Positions 45,821 to 58,300 of a stretch of DNA of 64,000 nucleotides are shown here, one piece after another. This DNA comes from Cornus controversa. Lineage: Eukaryota > Streptophyta > Magnoliopsida > Cornales > Cornaceae. The position numbers and the translations under genes were made by a program. Under the pieces are notes generated by a model. It was not told the origin of the DNA. It did no database searches and worked only from the letters and a program-made list of their open reading frames with translations. Numbering within the stretch: position 1 is the first letter of the stretch; every line of letters starts with the position of its first letter. Location of the stretch: NCBI GenBank assembly GCA_026545225.1, contig CM048845.1, positions 98,600,533 to 98,664,532 of the forward strand, in the 5' to 3' direction.

Positions 45821-47250
45821 TGTGATAGGTATTGAATGTTATGCATTCTAGCTTCTTAGTTTTCATATTTTATTATCTTAGTGATAGATTATTTGTGATT
45901 TTACTCCGTTTTAGTGTTTTCTGTATTATCATATTCTTAATGATAATTTCAATTAAATCATGATTTTTGAGTTTTTAAAGATGACATTCAAGAGGGTGAG
46001 AAGAATCCTACATCAAATGGATCAAACGTAGTCAATATTTCAACTCAAAACAACCCAAGAAAGTAGCCCAAGAGAATTATAACTGCTTAAGGAGATTACA
46101 AGCTGAAGTCCAATTCTGAGCGTAACACAGTTTTAATCCCGTTTTGGTAACCTACTCGTAACTCTTATTTCCAACTATCAAAACGGCCCAATTCTCGCAT
46201 AGGTTGAACAAAATTCAATTCTGGGTCTTTTTGTATTTCACGAAAATTCCATTAATCAGACTTCTAAGGCATCAAACGTTGGTCCGAAGTTTAGCAAAAA
46301 AATCCACCTGATTAGGAGTTACAGGAAAACCCTAATTGTCCCCTAATTAGGTGGGGACACTTTATATTCTCTTGACAAATTTGAAATGTATTGAGGACCC
46401 TTGGCAACAACTTTGAAGAACTTTTAGAGTGAAGAATCATTGGAGAACAAGGTCTTGCACGTATTCCATAGAGATGACGTATTCTTTCTTAACAGTTGAA
46501 GCGTTCTCTTCTACCATGAGTGGCTAGTTCATCCACTAGGGTTTTGATGTAGCCCTAACTAAGCATCAATGGTTTGATTGTTCTAATTATTAAGAATTTT
46601 TGTATTCATGCAGAGATTGTGTAATTTAGAGGATTCTATTATGAAAGAATTGAGCAATAAAGTCTTTATATTCAGTTTCAATGATTTCTTATCTTATCTT
46701 AAATACTTAATTATTGTGATTGAACTCAATCCCTCTTGTTTTCTGTAATTATTACACAATAGTATTCATTGAATGTATAGTTAAAGTTTTGATGGATTAT
46801 ACCTAGAGAAGATGGACCATACTGCACCCTAAAGTAGAGTAGTTAGGCAGATGGTGCATGCCAATCGAAGATAGTCCATGACTTAGCTTTAATTATATGT
46901 TATTCCCTTGATGGTTGGAAGTGAGCTTATAGCCCACTTACACCATTTTATGCATGATATAAATTTCCTATAGATAATTCAATTGACCATTGATTGCAAA
47001 GTTAGTGGTGAAGTCAATAACCCTAGATTCATCGCATATTCTCTACACTCTACAGATTCTCTTGCTTTTATTTAATTGCTTGAATTAGTTTAATTAGAAA
47101 TAAAAATCAGCAACTCTTTTACTTAATTTAATTAGAATTAGTCCTAACAATTCAACACAATCAAAACACAATCTCTGTGGTTCAACACCCCCTTCGATAG
47201 CCCTATTCTACAAGTAACTCGTTCTATTGTGAAGTGGGAAACACAATTCT
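45821..47250 (+). repeat. Gypsy-type LTR, probably 3' LTR
   Basis: Starts TGTGATAGGTATTGAATG just after a G-rich polypurine tract. The segment 46203-47250 is inverted relative to 43276-44250. The far end near 47250-47280 was not defined by a CA end or target duplication. Confidence 0.65.
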
Positions 47251-47280
47251 CAACCCTTATTGTTAAAAGCATGACCCTCT

Positions 47281-48295
47281 TATTGGAATTTTCTTATTGG
47301 TGAACAAAATTTTCTCTGAGGTTTTAATAATTTACACATCTGGTGATGAGTGAAGAAATCAAACCATCAAAAAGACATGAAAGAGAGAGTGGCGGTTTGA
47401 AATACCTTCGGACTAAAACTTTTGGATTACGAAAACAAAACCTAAATTTTTAAGTTTGACTAATTTTGGACTAAGAAGAAAACAAAACTCAATTTTTTTA
47501 AAAATGAGCAATATACCCGAATTAAATTAGACGCCTAACAATTCATAAAACTAAAAGATAATAACAACAAATAGATATAGAATTAACATATACAACCCTA
47601 GATCTAATAAAACAGAACAAATTCAATAGCTACATATTAACCCCAAAATAGAAGCATATAGAACAGAAACAACATATACTCATCAAATAGCCATCTATAA
47701 GATAAAAAAAAAACAGAGACTTTCAATTATTAAATTGTGATAAAAGAAAGAAATCAATGGTTAATAAATGGCAAAAAGCATCTAACTACATGAATAAACA
47801 TACAATCAATGACCAACAAGTTTGAAACAAGCATGAACACGTGAAAAACAAAAGTCAGATCCAAAACGGCTTGAAGAGAAGACATAGATGAATCAAATAA
47901 TATATTAGTGACTGAAAATACAATCTGCCTATACTATATATATAGATTTGTAGCGAGAGATTCATTACACACAGCTATACAATATACATATATAGATATT
48001 CTAATTAGAAAAACAACACACTTTATTTCTCTTAGTTTTTCCATGTTTTCATAATGAATCCAGACTCAGATTCACAATTAGCTGAAATAGGTCTATTGAT
48101 TCTATTTGTATGTACATAATACATATGTATATATACTATATATATTTATTTATGTAAATATAGAGAGAAATTGGAGAGAGAGGAACCTAGACAAATAGAA
48201 CCAATCAACAGTGGATTTAAAATGGAGTCGCTCATGTGTTAACTGAAATCAATGTCACCCTAGATATCAGATTGAGTATGGAGATTCAAGAAGAG
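47281..48295. other. Intergenic DNA, nothing recognised
   Basis: AT-rich, with ATATAT-rich stretches near 47930-48010 and 48110-48170. No supported gene. Confidence 0.45.
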
Positions 48296-48301
48296 TAGGA
48301 G

Positions 48302-48867
48302 CCTAAGAAGCACGAACACTTCTATGAAGTGCCGTCTCCGTGTCTAACACCGACACTCCATGGACACACATGGACATGTCTCCAATACTTCATGGCCGTG
48401 TCCATAATTTAAAAATAATTTTTATTATTTCGGACACTTTAACACATTCCAAATGCATGAGCAACACATCCCACACCCTTTGTCTTTATAAAACAAACAC
48501 ATGATAGTCTTAGAAACAATATTATACACATACACTAAAGTGTCCAACGTCATTTTCTTTGCAAAATTAACAGTAAACACATGTGAAAGTATGTAATGAA
48601 AAAATAACTTAACTATAATGATAAGATAGGATTATAATATAATATATTCTTCTTGAAATTCGAATAACTTCAATTTCTAACTTATGTAACTTTAGCATAG
48701 AAATGATAAATTAATTAATGTTATATAATTGTCTTATTCAATAAATATATAAATGAAAATTTATATTTATATTAGCCGTGTCTATGTCCTACTTTTTTAG
48801 AGGTTGACGTGTCGGCGTATCCGTGTCGTATTATATCGTGTCCGTGTCTGTGTCCATGTTTCTTAGG
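48302..48867. mobile_element. Inverted-repeat DNA transposon, non-autonomous
   Basis: 566 bp with ends CCTAAGAAGCACGAACAC and GTGTCCATGTTTCTTAGG and subterminal CGTGTC/GACACG repeats. A 6-bp flank TAGGAG occurs on both sides (48296-48301, 48868-48873). One more base on each side nearly matches, so the true duplication could be 8 bp (hAT). No coding sequence. Confidence 0.75.
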
Positions 48868-49195
48868 TAGGAGCACTACCCAGGCTTGTTGATTCACTTT
48901 GGTATGCAGTTATGGCTTGATTTGTGATCATCTATGAGTTCTCTTGCTATGGTGTTACAAGAGTTGGGGCTTGGTGTCGATGGAGTCAAGAGAGTCAGGA
49001 TAGAGCCATTGTAGTTTTTTTAGGCTGAATTGCACAAACTCAGGCTTGGAATTGTAATTGTGGAATTGGGACATATGAAATTCAGAATGAATTCCAATTC
49101 CACACTTAACAAGAAGTTTGGAATTGGACGCATTAACCGCACAGACCCTTAAATGCTAATTTGATGCGAATTTCAATATACACAATGACTTTGCA

Positions 49196-49469
49196 CTCTC
49201 TTAGGAATAGAAAGCATGCCTAAGCATTACCTCCTCCTAAACTCAAAATTTGACTAGATACTCCCACTAGTCCTTCTCAACCTGAGGCGATACATTAGCC
49301 AATCTTTCTTCATCAGAATAAAAAAGTGGCTCTCTTAGGAATAGAAAATATGCCTAGGCATTACCTCCTCCCCCTCCTAAACTCAAAATTTGACTAGATA
49401 CTCCCACTGGTCCTTCTCAACTCGAGGCGATACATTAACCAGTCTTTCTTCATCAAAATAAAAATGTGG
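49196..49469. repeat. 134-bp tandem duplication
   Basis: 49196-49329 and 49330-49469 share CTCTCTTAGGAATAGAAA, GCATTACCTCCTCC, AAACTCAAAATTTGACTAGA and CTTTCTTCATCA; a few substitutions and a CCCCTCCT insertion distinguish them. Confidence 0.85.
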
Positions 49470-49945
49470 TAATAGTCCCTTTCTAGATTCGTCTTTAAAT
49501 CCCTCCATTTTCTCCCCAATGGATATCATAGTCCACTTTCTTGTCACGTCCCCCGCCAGAAATTTTCCCTGCAACACTATAACAATTACGCTTTTCAATG
49601 GCGCGCACAACCGCCAATGTAAATCAGGAGAAACGTTGATAAAGCCTTTACCGGCAATCTACCAGCGTTCCTCACCAAGCAATGGTGTTTCCTGCATCAC
49701 AAGACCATTGCCAGCACTCATCAAGAACCGATAAATTGGAAAAAGCATTCTTGTAGCGGCAACTGAGAACATCGAAATAGAGTCCAAAATATCGTCATCA
49801 AATGCCTTTGAAGGAAACAATTACCGGGGATTTAAACAAACCTGCTGATATTTTGAAAATTTAGTTGCATCTATAGCCATTGGTAAAAGCTACCTATTTT
49901 ATTGTTAATGGATTTTGTTTGCCACTATTAGTGGCGGTTAAAAAC
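49470..49945. other. Unresolved, possibly transposon-derived
   Basis: GC-richer than the surroundings. Words such as TTGGCGGT/ACCGCCA recur in both orientations (near 49610 and 49930), as in the interiors of CACTA elements. No protein recognised. Confidence 0.3.
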
Positions 49946-49958
49946 GCCAATATTTTGA

Positions 49959-50050
49959 CCAAAGGGCCTCTAGTCCAATGGTATAACCTCCCCACCCACC
50001 CTCAAAGAATGCTAGTATGTGTGTGTGAGTACTTACCTGATATAAAAAAT
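49959..50050 (+). mobile_element. Short tRNA-derived SINE copy
   Basis: About 92 bp: GGGCCTCTAGTCCAATGGTA carries an A-box-like TAGTCCAATGG, followed by a GTGTGTGTGAGTACTTACCT tail like the SINE at 23096. Flanks GCCAATATTTTGA (49946-49958) and GCTAGTATTTTGA (50051-50063) match at 11 of 13. The B box is not clear. Confidence 0.65.
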
Positions 50051-50452
50051 GCTAGTATTTTGATTGATTTTATTTTTTTGGTTTATTTTTTTTTTATTGG
50101 GGAGGAAGGGGTCTTACCCCTAAAGAAACATTTTTCATTATGATGACCATCTAATACTAATAAATTTACCCAACCAAAAAAAGAGAGTTTACATAATAAA
50201 GTGTTAAAAAGAAAAGTTTCCAAAAATAAAGGATCAAGGAATTGACATGGAAGCAATCAAGGAAATCCAAGAAACACGACAAGTGCATCTTCAACTTTTT
50301 CTCTCTTAAGTAAGTGCATTTTCAAGTTTGCCTCTTGCCCATCTGATTTGAATTATCCTACATTTTTTATTGAATTCATAAAGCCCATATAGTAATAAAA
50401 TATAAACAAAATGATTATAACATGTAAGCAAATGCTCCCCAAAGAGAATTTG

Positions 50453-51574
50453 CCACTACTAGAAACTGAAGTAGGGAGACTCTAGGTGCATTTGAAGAAT
50501 TAGAAACCTTCACAATAGAATATATTTATATATATGAAGTCTCTTGTCAACAATAAAATTATATTTTGCAAAAAAGTAATTAATAATAACTTTATCTGTC
50601 CACTAGAATCCTGTTGTTGCATGCGCATTAACATAGCCACTTGTTGTAAATTTTCCAATTTCTCATCATCCTTAACTCGCAAGCTTGAAACCATATCTTG
50701 TAGTTTTGCAAGTGCAACATATGCCTCCTCAGATTGTTAGTCTCTCCTAATGAGCTCCACTTTAATTTAGCTTAACATATGCCTCCTCAAATTGAATTTG
50801 CTCAATTTGCTCACAATCAAGGTAAGCGATTTGCATCTGAATTAACAAGCACTTATGAAAACTTGTAATCATTTCTGCAGTGGCATCATCAGTAGGTGTG
50901 CCATTCTTGTGTACATGTGTACAAAAAAATAAATTTGCACGAGACAGCCTTCTAATTCCATCTAGAAGAAAAGATTGTTAATATTTACTACTTATATTTA
51001 TAATTAATCAACTACATGGGGAAGTGAAAATAATTTAGCTTGCCAAAAACTCTGATTAACTTGCATAGCAACACGTGTAGGTAATGGCAAGGCTAGGTAG
51101 TCCTTTTTGGTGGTGGTGGCCGAGATTTTGGTGGTGGTTATGGGTTAAGGTACTTTGGGAGAGATCAATGTGGAGAGAAGATTGTGCAAGAGATCATGCA
51201 ACCATGGCTCTTTCAAAGAGATCGACGTGCCCAATTGAGTGTCCCAATTACCTATAAAACAACGACGTTTAGATACTCCCAACTAAACAACATCATATTC
51301 TAATGAAAGTGAACAAAAAAGAGATGGATACGACCTTTCTGCAATGCCAAGGGAGTGTCAGTAAAAACAAATTACACCCAAACGACACCGATCACATAAT
51401 TCACCGAGAAAATGGCAGGAACGACTTCGCGAGCAACTATTACCAATGCGGCAACGCCCGATTATGAGGTGTTGAAAATATACATATATTACTGACACTC
51501 TCCATTTTTGGTATGCAAAGGGCTATGTTTTGCGACGAATTTGGGGCGTAAAAAAAAACCCTTTTGTTGTAGTG
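50453..51574 (-). mobile_element. CACTA (En/Spm-type) element remnant
   Basis: Left end CCACTACTAGAAAC (about 50452) and right end GTTGTAGTG (51566-51574) give inverted CACTA termini. The right subterminal sequence has TTTGCGACGAATTTGGGGCG-type words common in plant CACTA elements. The 3-bp flanks do not match (TGC/AAT), so the two ends may come from different copies. A transposase fragment lies inside on the minus strand. Confidence 0.6.
50560..50990 (-). pseudogene. Ptta/En/Spm transposase C-terminal fragment
   Basis: Minus-strand pieces read LLDGIRRLSRANLFFCTHVH, KNGTPTDDATAEMITSFHKC, then AYVALAKLQDMVSSLRVKD, and ENLQQVAMLMRMQQQDSSGQ. The THxxxxGTPxDDATAE pattern resembles the conserved tail of plant CACTA transposases. 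The EEAYVxL segment occurs twice (near 50715 and 50775), suggesting a small duplication. Frame is interrupted. Confidence 0.5.
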
Positions 51575-51639
51575 AATGGTATAGTCCACATTCAAGTTGA
51601 GCCAAAAATTGTTCATTTGTTGATCAAGATATAGGACGT

Positions 51640-52330
51640 CATCAGTTGTTGCATACGTGGTATGTTTTGGCGGTTGTGCTTGAGGGGCTTGAGGTTGAGA
51701 AAGAGCTTCTTCTTCCTCACCATCGAGGACATCGTCTTCTTAATCACTTGAGTTATAAATCGTGTTCATGACGTAGTTCCAAAGAGAGATGAGAGAAAGC
51801 CTTTTAAACCAATGTTTTGCCCAAAACACCCTTATCTTTTGACATATCTTCTCCAGGATTGAATTTGGTACTGAAGTAGCTCTCGAGAATCCAACAAATG
51901 AGGCAAGGGAATTGTTAGGCTCTTTGCTAGCTATTGTCCAATACGATAGAATCATATGACGACCCACGAATGTGGGAAGGGCAATTGCACTATTCATACC
52001 CATATAATATGGAAACTCTAGACGACATGCTCCTTAGGTAGTTGGGTTCAACGTTGTATTCCAAATTGTGCTTAAGACTTGGAATTGAGGTTTAAAGATT
52101 GTTGCTTCGAACCTTGCAAGATCGATGATGTGGCGTGCACATATGACATTGAGATTGGCGATGGGGACTTGAGCATCTTCATCTTTGGGTAGAACTAATC
52201 CTCCTCTGGGACGAGGACTCCAAGTAGAATTCTAATGTTCTCCAGCATGACTTTGTAGACAATGCCGTTATAGGAAGTCTTAAATGAATTGTTGATAGTG
52301 TCAAATTCATGCAAATTCACATAGAAGATG
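51640..52330 (-). pseudogene. Putative plant transposon protein (retroelement gag-like) remnant
   Basis: In pieces across three frames on the minus strand: LHEFDTINNSFKTSYNGIVY, KVMLENIRILLGV, ICARHIIDLARF, MGMNSAIALPTFVGRHMILS, WAKHWFKRLSLISLWNYVM, and an acidic/proline stretch EDDVLDGEEEEALSQPQAP. The order resembles the domain found N-terminal in plant gypsy-like and related elements. Stops and frameshifts are frequent. Confidence 0.45.
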
Positions 52331-52399
52331 CTAACCAAAGTGAAGAATTACAGGTAGCCAGCTTCCCATCAAAGCCGAATTGAGAGAGAGAAGAAGGCT

Positions 52400-53500
52400 T
52401 GAGAGAGAGCACTTAGAAAGCTAGGAAGGTTTTAGAGCTGGGTGTGAGAAGAGTGAAGGGTTTTGGGGCTTATATAGATGTAGGAAAACAAAATCCTTCA
52501 CTAAATAGGATTAAAGCAGGTTGATAGAAGTATATACTATATAGTGTAAAACTCACCTAAAAATAGAGATTGGCTTTTTAAAATTCTCACTTACAGGCTT
52601 GCTCGATCAATGACTTCTAAGAAGGCTCGATTGATTGCCGTTTCGATCAACAGTCTAATTTTTTCTGAATATTGGTGCAGCGACTAACAACAGTCTAAAT
52701 TTTTCTGAATATTGGTGCAGGCAACCCTTCATTGATCGACCTTTCAATCGATGTTCTCAATACTCTACTTGATTGATCGATGCTTCAATCAGCTGAACGT
52801 GTTTTCCAGAATTTTACCTTTTACCTAGTTTCAAAAAATTTAGCCTAAAAACTTATTTGTCAACTCGAGAGAACTCCTAAACACTCACTAAACCATATTC
52901 CAACTTCTAACTACAAAAATAAAATCTTTTCTGGAATGGTTCAAGTGACGTCTTATCTATTCTACAAAAACAAAAAGGAGAATGAAAATTTAAACCAACA
53001 GAATATGGTAATTATCCAATACATCATGAAAACAATTTATAAATTGCAATATAGTCAATTAATAAAATGTAACATATCATCAAACAAATAGAATACAAGA
53101 CAAACAACATACTTAATTTTTCCGATTCCACTCGTTCCATTGAGCTTTCCCCTTCACAAGAAGTAAACCTGTATTAAGGAACAGAACATAAGCGTGTTAG
53201 GAAACTTCTGAAACATATGGAACTGGACTTTGATCCTCAGAAGTATCTTCATTCATAACATCCTGGCACCAAATCAGAACAGTAATGATAACGGAAAGTA
53301 GAAGAATTTGAAGCGAATAAGCTTGACTCGATCGAGAGATCAAGATGATTAAAAAAGCATGCAATATCAGAATAAAAGAAAATAACTTAAACCAAAAAAT
53401 AAAAAACCGAGTAAAATAACATATCAGCAAAGACCTAGAAGTCTCAATCAAGATCCACTAGAAATAAGAAGAGAAATAAGATACCTGATGAGTGAGGAGG
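52400..53500. other. Unresolved; possible short exons of an unidentified minus-strand gene
   Basis: 52610-52800 holds repeated TGATCGA words and a duplicated ATTTTTTCTGAATATTGGTGCAG-type segment (about 52656 and 52697). On the minus strand 53199-53262 reads VMNEDTSEDQSPVPYVSEVS after a TGCCAG acceptor, and 53113-53170 reads CEGESSMERVESEKLS after TAATACAG. They do not join cleanly and match no family I know. Confidence 0.2.
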
Positions 53501-53529
53501 CATGTCTCCTAGACCCTCACACTCGCCAC

Positions 53530-53562
53530 AACCCTAACCCTAACCCTAACCCTAACCCTAAC
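53530..53562. repeat. Short (CCCTAA)n array
   Basis: Five perfect CCCTAA units. The common plant telomere unit is CCCTAAA, so this is not a simple telomeric relic; similar telo-box motifs also occur in plant promoters. Confidence 0.9.
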
Positions 53563-53716
53563 CAAAATAATAAGACCACTGAAGTAAAGAAAGGGTTTCA
53601 CTCAACTCTCTCTTTAACAGTGATCATAGGCACCAAACGGAAAAAAAATAAAAATTACCAATCGTACGGGATTGCAGGAAGTCCTTTAATAGACAAGCCT
53701 GGCTCTGATCAAAAAG

Positions 53717-53808
53717 TTAAAATGGCAGGTTGTCAACAGAAAATGCATTTTCAACCTTTCAGATTAAAATGGCAGGTTGTCAACAGAAAATGCATTTTCA
53801 ACCTTTCA
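53717..53808. repeat. 46-bp tandem duplication
   Basis: Units 53717-53762 and 53763-53808 are essentially identical: AAAATGGCAGGTTGTCAACA, GAAAATGCATTTTCAACC. Confidence 0.9.
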
Positions 53809-55343
53809 GAATCTGATTTCATGGTACGGCCCATGCTTGTTAATTATTCAATTTTCTACCAGGGGGAGGAACCTATAATATACTGTTATCTTTATTTTCA
53901 ATCACGATGAGCCATCCATGACAGAGGTTCAAAAATATAATGGACTGAAAAATAAAAGAGAAATAAATTTTTAATTTCAAATAGTAAAAAGTAAAAACAA
54001 AATTTAAAAAAAATATAATTTCAGTTTTTAAAACAAGGATGAGCCCTTGCCTCAACACAACATTAAAGTTATTTAATTGTGATGAGGATCATGGATTAAA
54101 AACAAAAAAATAATTTATCATCATCTCCCATGGTGGGAATTGATACCATAGTGATCAATTAATCAAAAATCAAATAATATGCATACAAGACAACAATTAA
54201 TATTTGCTGAGTGGACAAAAGTGAGACACTACAAATAAAGCATGCAACAATTTCTTTTTAACTCCTAAATTTTTTATTTTTATTTTTTTGCCCTTGGTTT
54301 CCCTAATCTTCAATTTGAAAATCGAGTCACACACAATCTCCAAATAAATGTTTAACACAATGCGGACCATGAAAACCGTATTATTTTGCTGATACAATGT
54401 CACAACTCACAAACCAGTTAACTCTTGTCATTTAAATACATGCTAGCACCACCTGTTTGCTCTCTCTAACTTTCTCACTCAATGTTTGCACTTTGCAATG
54501 AAGATAAAGTGAAAAGAATTATCAAAATTACCCAATAAATATGCACAAGATATAATTCATTCATTACATCATAAATGTGAAAAAGCAATATAGTATTACT
54601 GTAGCATGAATTACAAAGCAATGCACTTGATGTAACTCCAACCAACACACTAAATATAAATCCAACCAATACCCTCCTATATATACTGCTACCAAAAGAA
54701 AAAAGAGCAGTCCCGACTGTCGCTCCACAGCTATTGGATCACGTGAGTCCCGTTGTGAGACCCATGGGATCAAATGGCCCAAGAGCGAGAGTAGAACAAT
54801 CACGCCTGTGACTGTCATTTCTCAAAGAAAAAAAAAAGGCCAAAGAGAGAGGGGGTGTCCCTGCAAACTGCGTTTGTGTAATCACACAAGACTGGCATAG
54901 AGAAAGTAAATCACATCATACGGGAGGGATGAAACCTCTAATAAGTCAAGAACCAATCACAAAGACGTCCAGCAATTAATTACATGTTTAATAACTGAAA
55001 ACTTGGCCTCACAAAGCAACCTCCATGGTCACTCAAACCAAGCTCCATTATAACTTTGACTAGATTGCTGTGTTAGACTCAATGGACCTGGTTCATTGTC
55101 CACTGAGCCATTCTCGCCACCAATTAAAAAAAAATCAGATGTAGTCCTCAAATGTATATATATGGATCATTACAATTTTTCGTTTGTAGTCATGATCAAT
55201 GGGTATGGGAATACATGCATTGGTATTTAGATGAATTCGGCAGCAGAAATTCCCCTATTATTAAGGATGAGAATACACCAGTTGTGGATTGCAACAACTG
55301 ATCAGGACTAAATTTCAATATTGAATTGATTGTTAAAGGATAA
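53809..55343. other. Intergenic / downstream of the aminotransferase gene
   Basis: Likely includes the 3' UTR near 55200-55343. A CACGTG G-box core lies at 54739-54744 in a GC-richer patch (54700-54860). No exon is supported. Confidence 0.35.
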
Positions 55344-58300
55344 TCACTCGATCATTCCTTCTCTTACCAGTTCTTCTAACCCTCTTCTCAGCCTCCCTGC
55401 AGCAACTCGACAGTCACCCTCGATTAACCCTCCAAATGAGATTCTAACATACCCTGGACAGCCACATGCACTTCCTGGGATCACAACCACCCCATGTCTC
55501 CGAGCAAGCCACCGAATTACTTCAAAGTCATTAATATACTTGTTTGGAAGTTTTGCCCACAGATAAATTGCACCTTCTCCTCCTTTTATAGCATCCTCTC
55601 CCAGGGGAGATAATGCCTCTAGGACTAGTGCTCTATTCTTGATGAGGTCTTTCACTTGTTCAGTGACCCACTCAGGACCCACTTCTAAGGAGTGAAGGGC
55701 CAGGCGTTGAGAGATTATAGAAGCACATATAGGTATGTTGTCCTGGACTTTAAGGAGTTGAGCTCCAAAACCCTCCACTTCTGTAGGGTATGCAATCTGC
55801 ACACATGAAAACAATAAGCTCGTAGTACCAGCACTTATATTTGTATTAAATATGGCAAAAGCAAATTATGAAGAATGGGATCACAAGAACATATAACCAA
55901 TTTTAAAGCAAGAGAAAGAAAATGCAAGTGTGTCTAGTATAAAAAACATTATTATGAGAAGAGGTTATACTTACGCTAATAATTGGCCTACTCAGGAATT
56001 AACATTATCCTGTGCTATTTCTCAAGTAGCTTTACAACTTAAATCTGATATACAAAAGGCTCTGTATTGTCTAGACAAGAACCATTGAGGTTTAAAAGGT
56101 AGTTAGTGAAGCTTGATATGCATTGTTGAGCCCATTCTTTAATAACTTAAGATGGTATCAGAGCTTTCATTCTAGAATGTCTTGGGTTCAAATCTCTCTC
56201 TGCGTTTGTTTCCCGATTCGGTATGCAAGTTTGCACCTGTATGATTGTGGATTGGTTTGTTTGCCTCACCACATGCAAAACGGGGTTGCACCTGAGGGAG
56301 GGTCTTGGAGCTTGATATGCATTGTTGAACCCATTCTTTATCAGCTTAAGCTTTTGGAATGTGTTCTAACAACAATTTTTTAGTTATTATCTTGTATCAG
56401 TAACATTTATCAGTGGGAAAATTAAGAACATAGGCCAAAGATAAAAAGAAAGAGGTGGGGGAGGAGGAAGAAGATATAGAAGTGGGATTATTCTATTTAA
56501 GCAACCCTCATTTTGCCCCAATAGGGGGCTTGAACCCTCGCCCTCCCTTTTGAGAGGTGAGGGTCATGCCTCATACCACCCAGGTCAAAGGCTTGGTGCT
56601 AAGATTCATCTTAATTCATCCATGAAATAGAGAACTGCTCCTTGTTAACCCTTTTTTCTGTTCCTGCAGTTCTCCTCCAAGCACTCTGCCAAATTGTCCT
56701 TCCACTTTTTTTTTTCCCCAAGTAAGATTTTATTGAACCAAAAGAGCAAGAATACAAGATAACCAGAGAGGGCATACCCTCACACTAACAATTGAAAAAG
56801 ATCATTTCAAGCCTTCCACTTTTCTGTTTGGTACATTCAGATATTCCATCTCTGCTAATCCGTTACTATACGGGAATGTTATGCATCTCCTCATGAAAAG
56901 AAGCTACTTATATATGTTTGAATATTTTGGCATAACAGTGTAATTTGAGAAGAAAAGGCATCAATGGTATGAAATGAGAAAACTTCTGGCTACAGCTGCA
57001 AGGCTTCTCTTTAAGCAGTAACATCTCAAGATTGAGACAGTAAGACTTATGGATTGAGCTTGCAAGTTATAGAGCTTGATATACATTCTGAGCCCTTTTC
57101 ATAACAGCTTAAACTTTAAGGACAGTTCGTAGTCTAACATAGTATCAGAGTCTCAACTCTAGGAGGTTTTGGATTCAAGTGTCTCCATCTGTGTTTGTTT
57201 CCCATTCTCTTTCTCTATTTCAATCTGTTCTGTTTGGTCTGTTCATTTGCCTCTGAGCATGCAACACTTGCTTGGTCTGTCTACGGGGTTACGCAAGGGA
57301 GGGTGTTAGAGCTTACTATATATTATTAAACTAATTCCTCAACAATTTAAGCTCTTGAGGGAAGTGGTAGTCTAATAGTAAGAACTCATAATTAAGGGAT
57401 AAAGTTATTCACATTACAACAGGTATGCAAGGTTTTTGTTATTTTCATAAAAGGTAAGGATGATGGAGAAGTATAGGAACTGATCAGGTCCAATATGATG
57501 GTTCTAATGGGATAAACCATTTTTCAAATGGCGTACGTTTCCCAAACTCATGTAGCATGGGTTGCATCCCCTCCTTGGATAGTTGAATTTTAAGAACTTT
57601 TTCTCTTCTCAGGAAGAAATTTCAGAAGTAACTAACAGCTATTTTTCGAAAAACATAATTTTTATCACCTCATAAATTCAAGATCATTCCAATAATATGC
57701 ATTATTTATATAGCAATATAGCATATACAGAAGAAGAAAAAGAATGCTACTACTGCATGGAGTCATCCACCGCAATATGACATAATGACTTTTTCGATGA
57801 ATCATTAGTGGTGTAGTCTGAGGGAAGTGAAGTATAGCTGCTTGGCTTGGATATATATTCTGGCCAGAAAAGCCACTTTTGCGTCTTTGTGGTCCTCTAG
57901 AATCTTAATAATTTTTAAAAGTAAAAGATGCTGTGAAATGAGAGAATGCAGGTTAAGAATACATATGCAATCATACTGTCTGTTTTTGAGAAAGTTTAAT
58001 GTCTATTTACAGAACGCGGAACATTTACATTTGTTTTCTCATTAATCAATACCAATATGCACAGGGAAGAGTAAGCATTACTTACATATCCAACTCGCCA
58101 TCCCATCATTCCATAAGCTTTAGAAAAGGAAAAAATGTTGACTATGTGATTGCCCTCTGTACAAAAGTGCTTCAGACCGTCGTACATAAAGTACCTACAT
58201 GTGTGATTGTTAGGACTCATATATGGGACTATATCTTTCTGAGTAAACACTTTGAGGATACAATTAAAAATACGTCATGGAAATAAGCAAATTGAGAACC

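Noticed and set aside
54564-54818. Hydrophobic 84-codon minus-strand frame as a membrane protein gene
   Set aside because: No conserved motif, no start context or splice evidence, and it overlaps AT-rich sequence with random hydrophobic codons.
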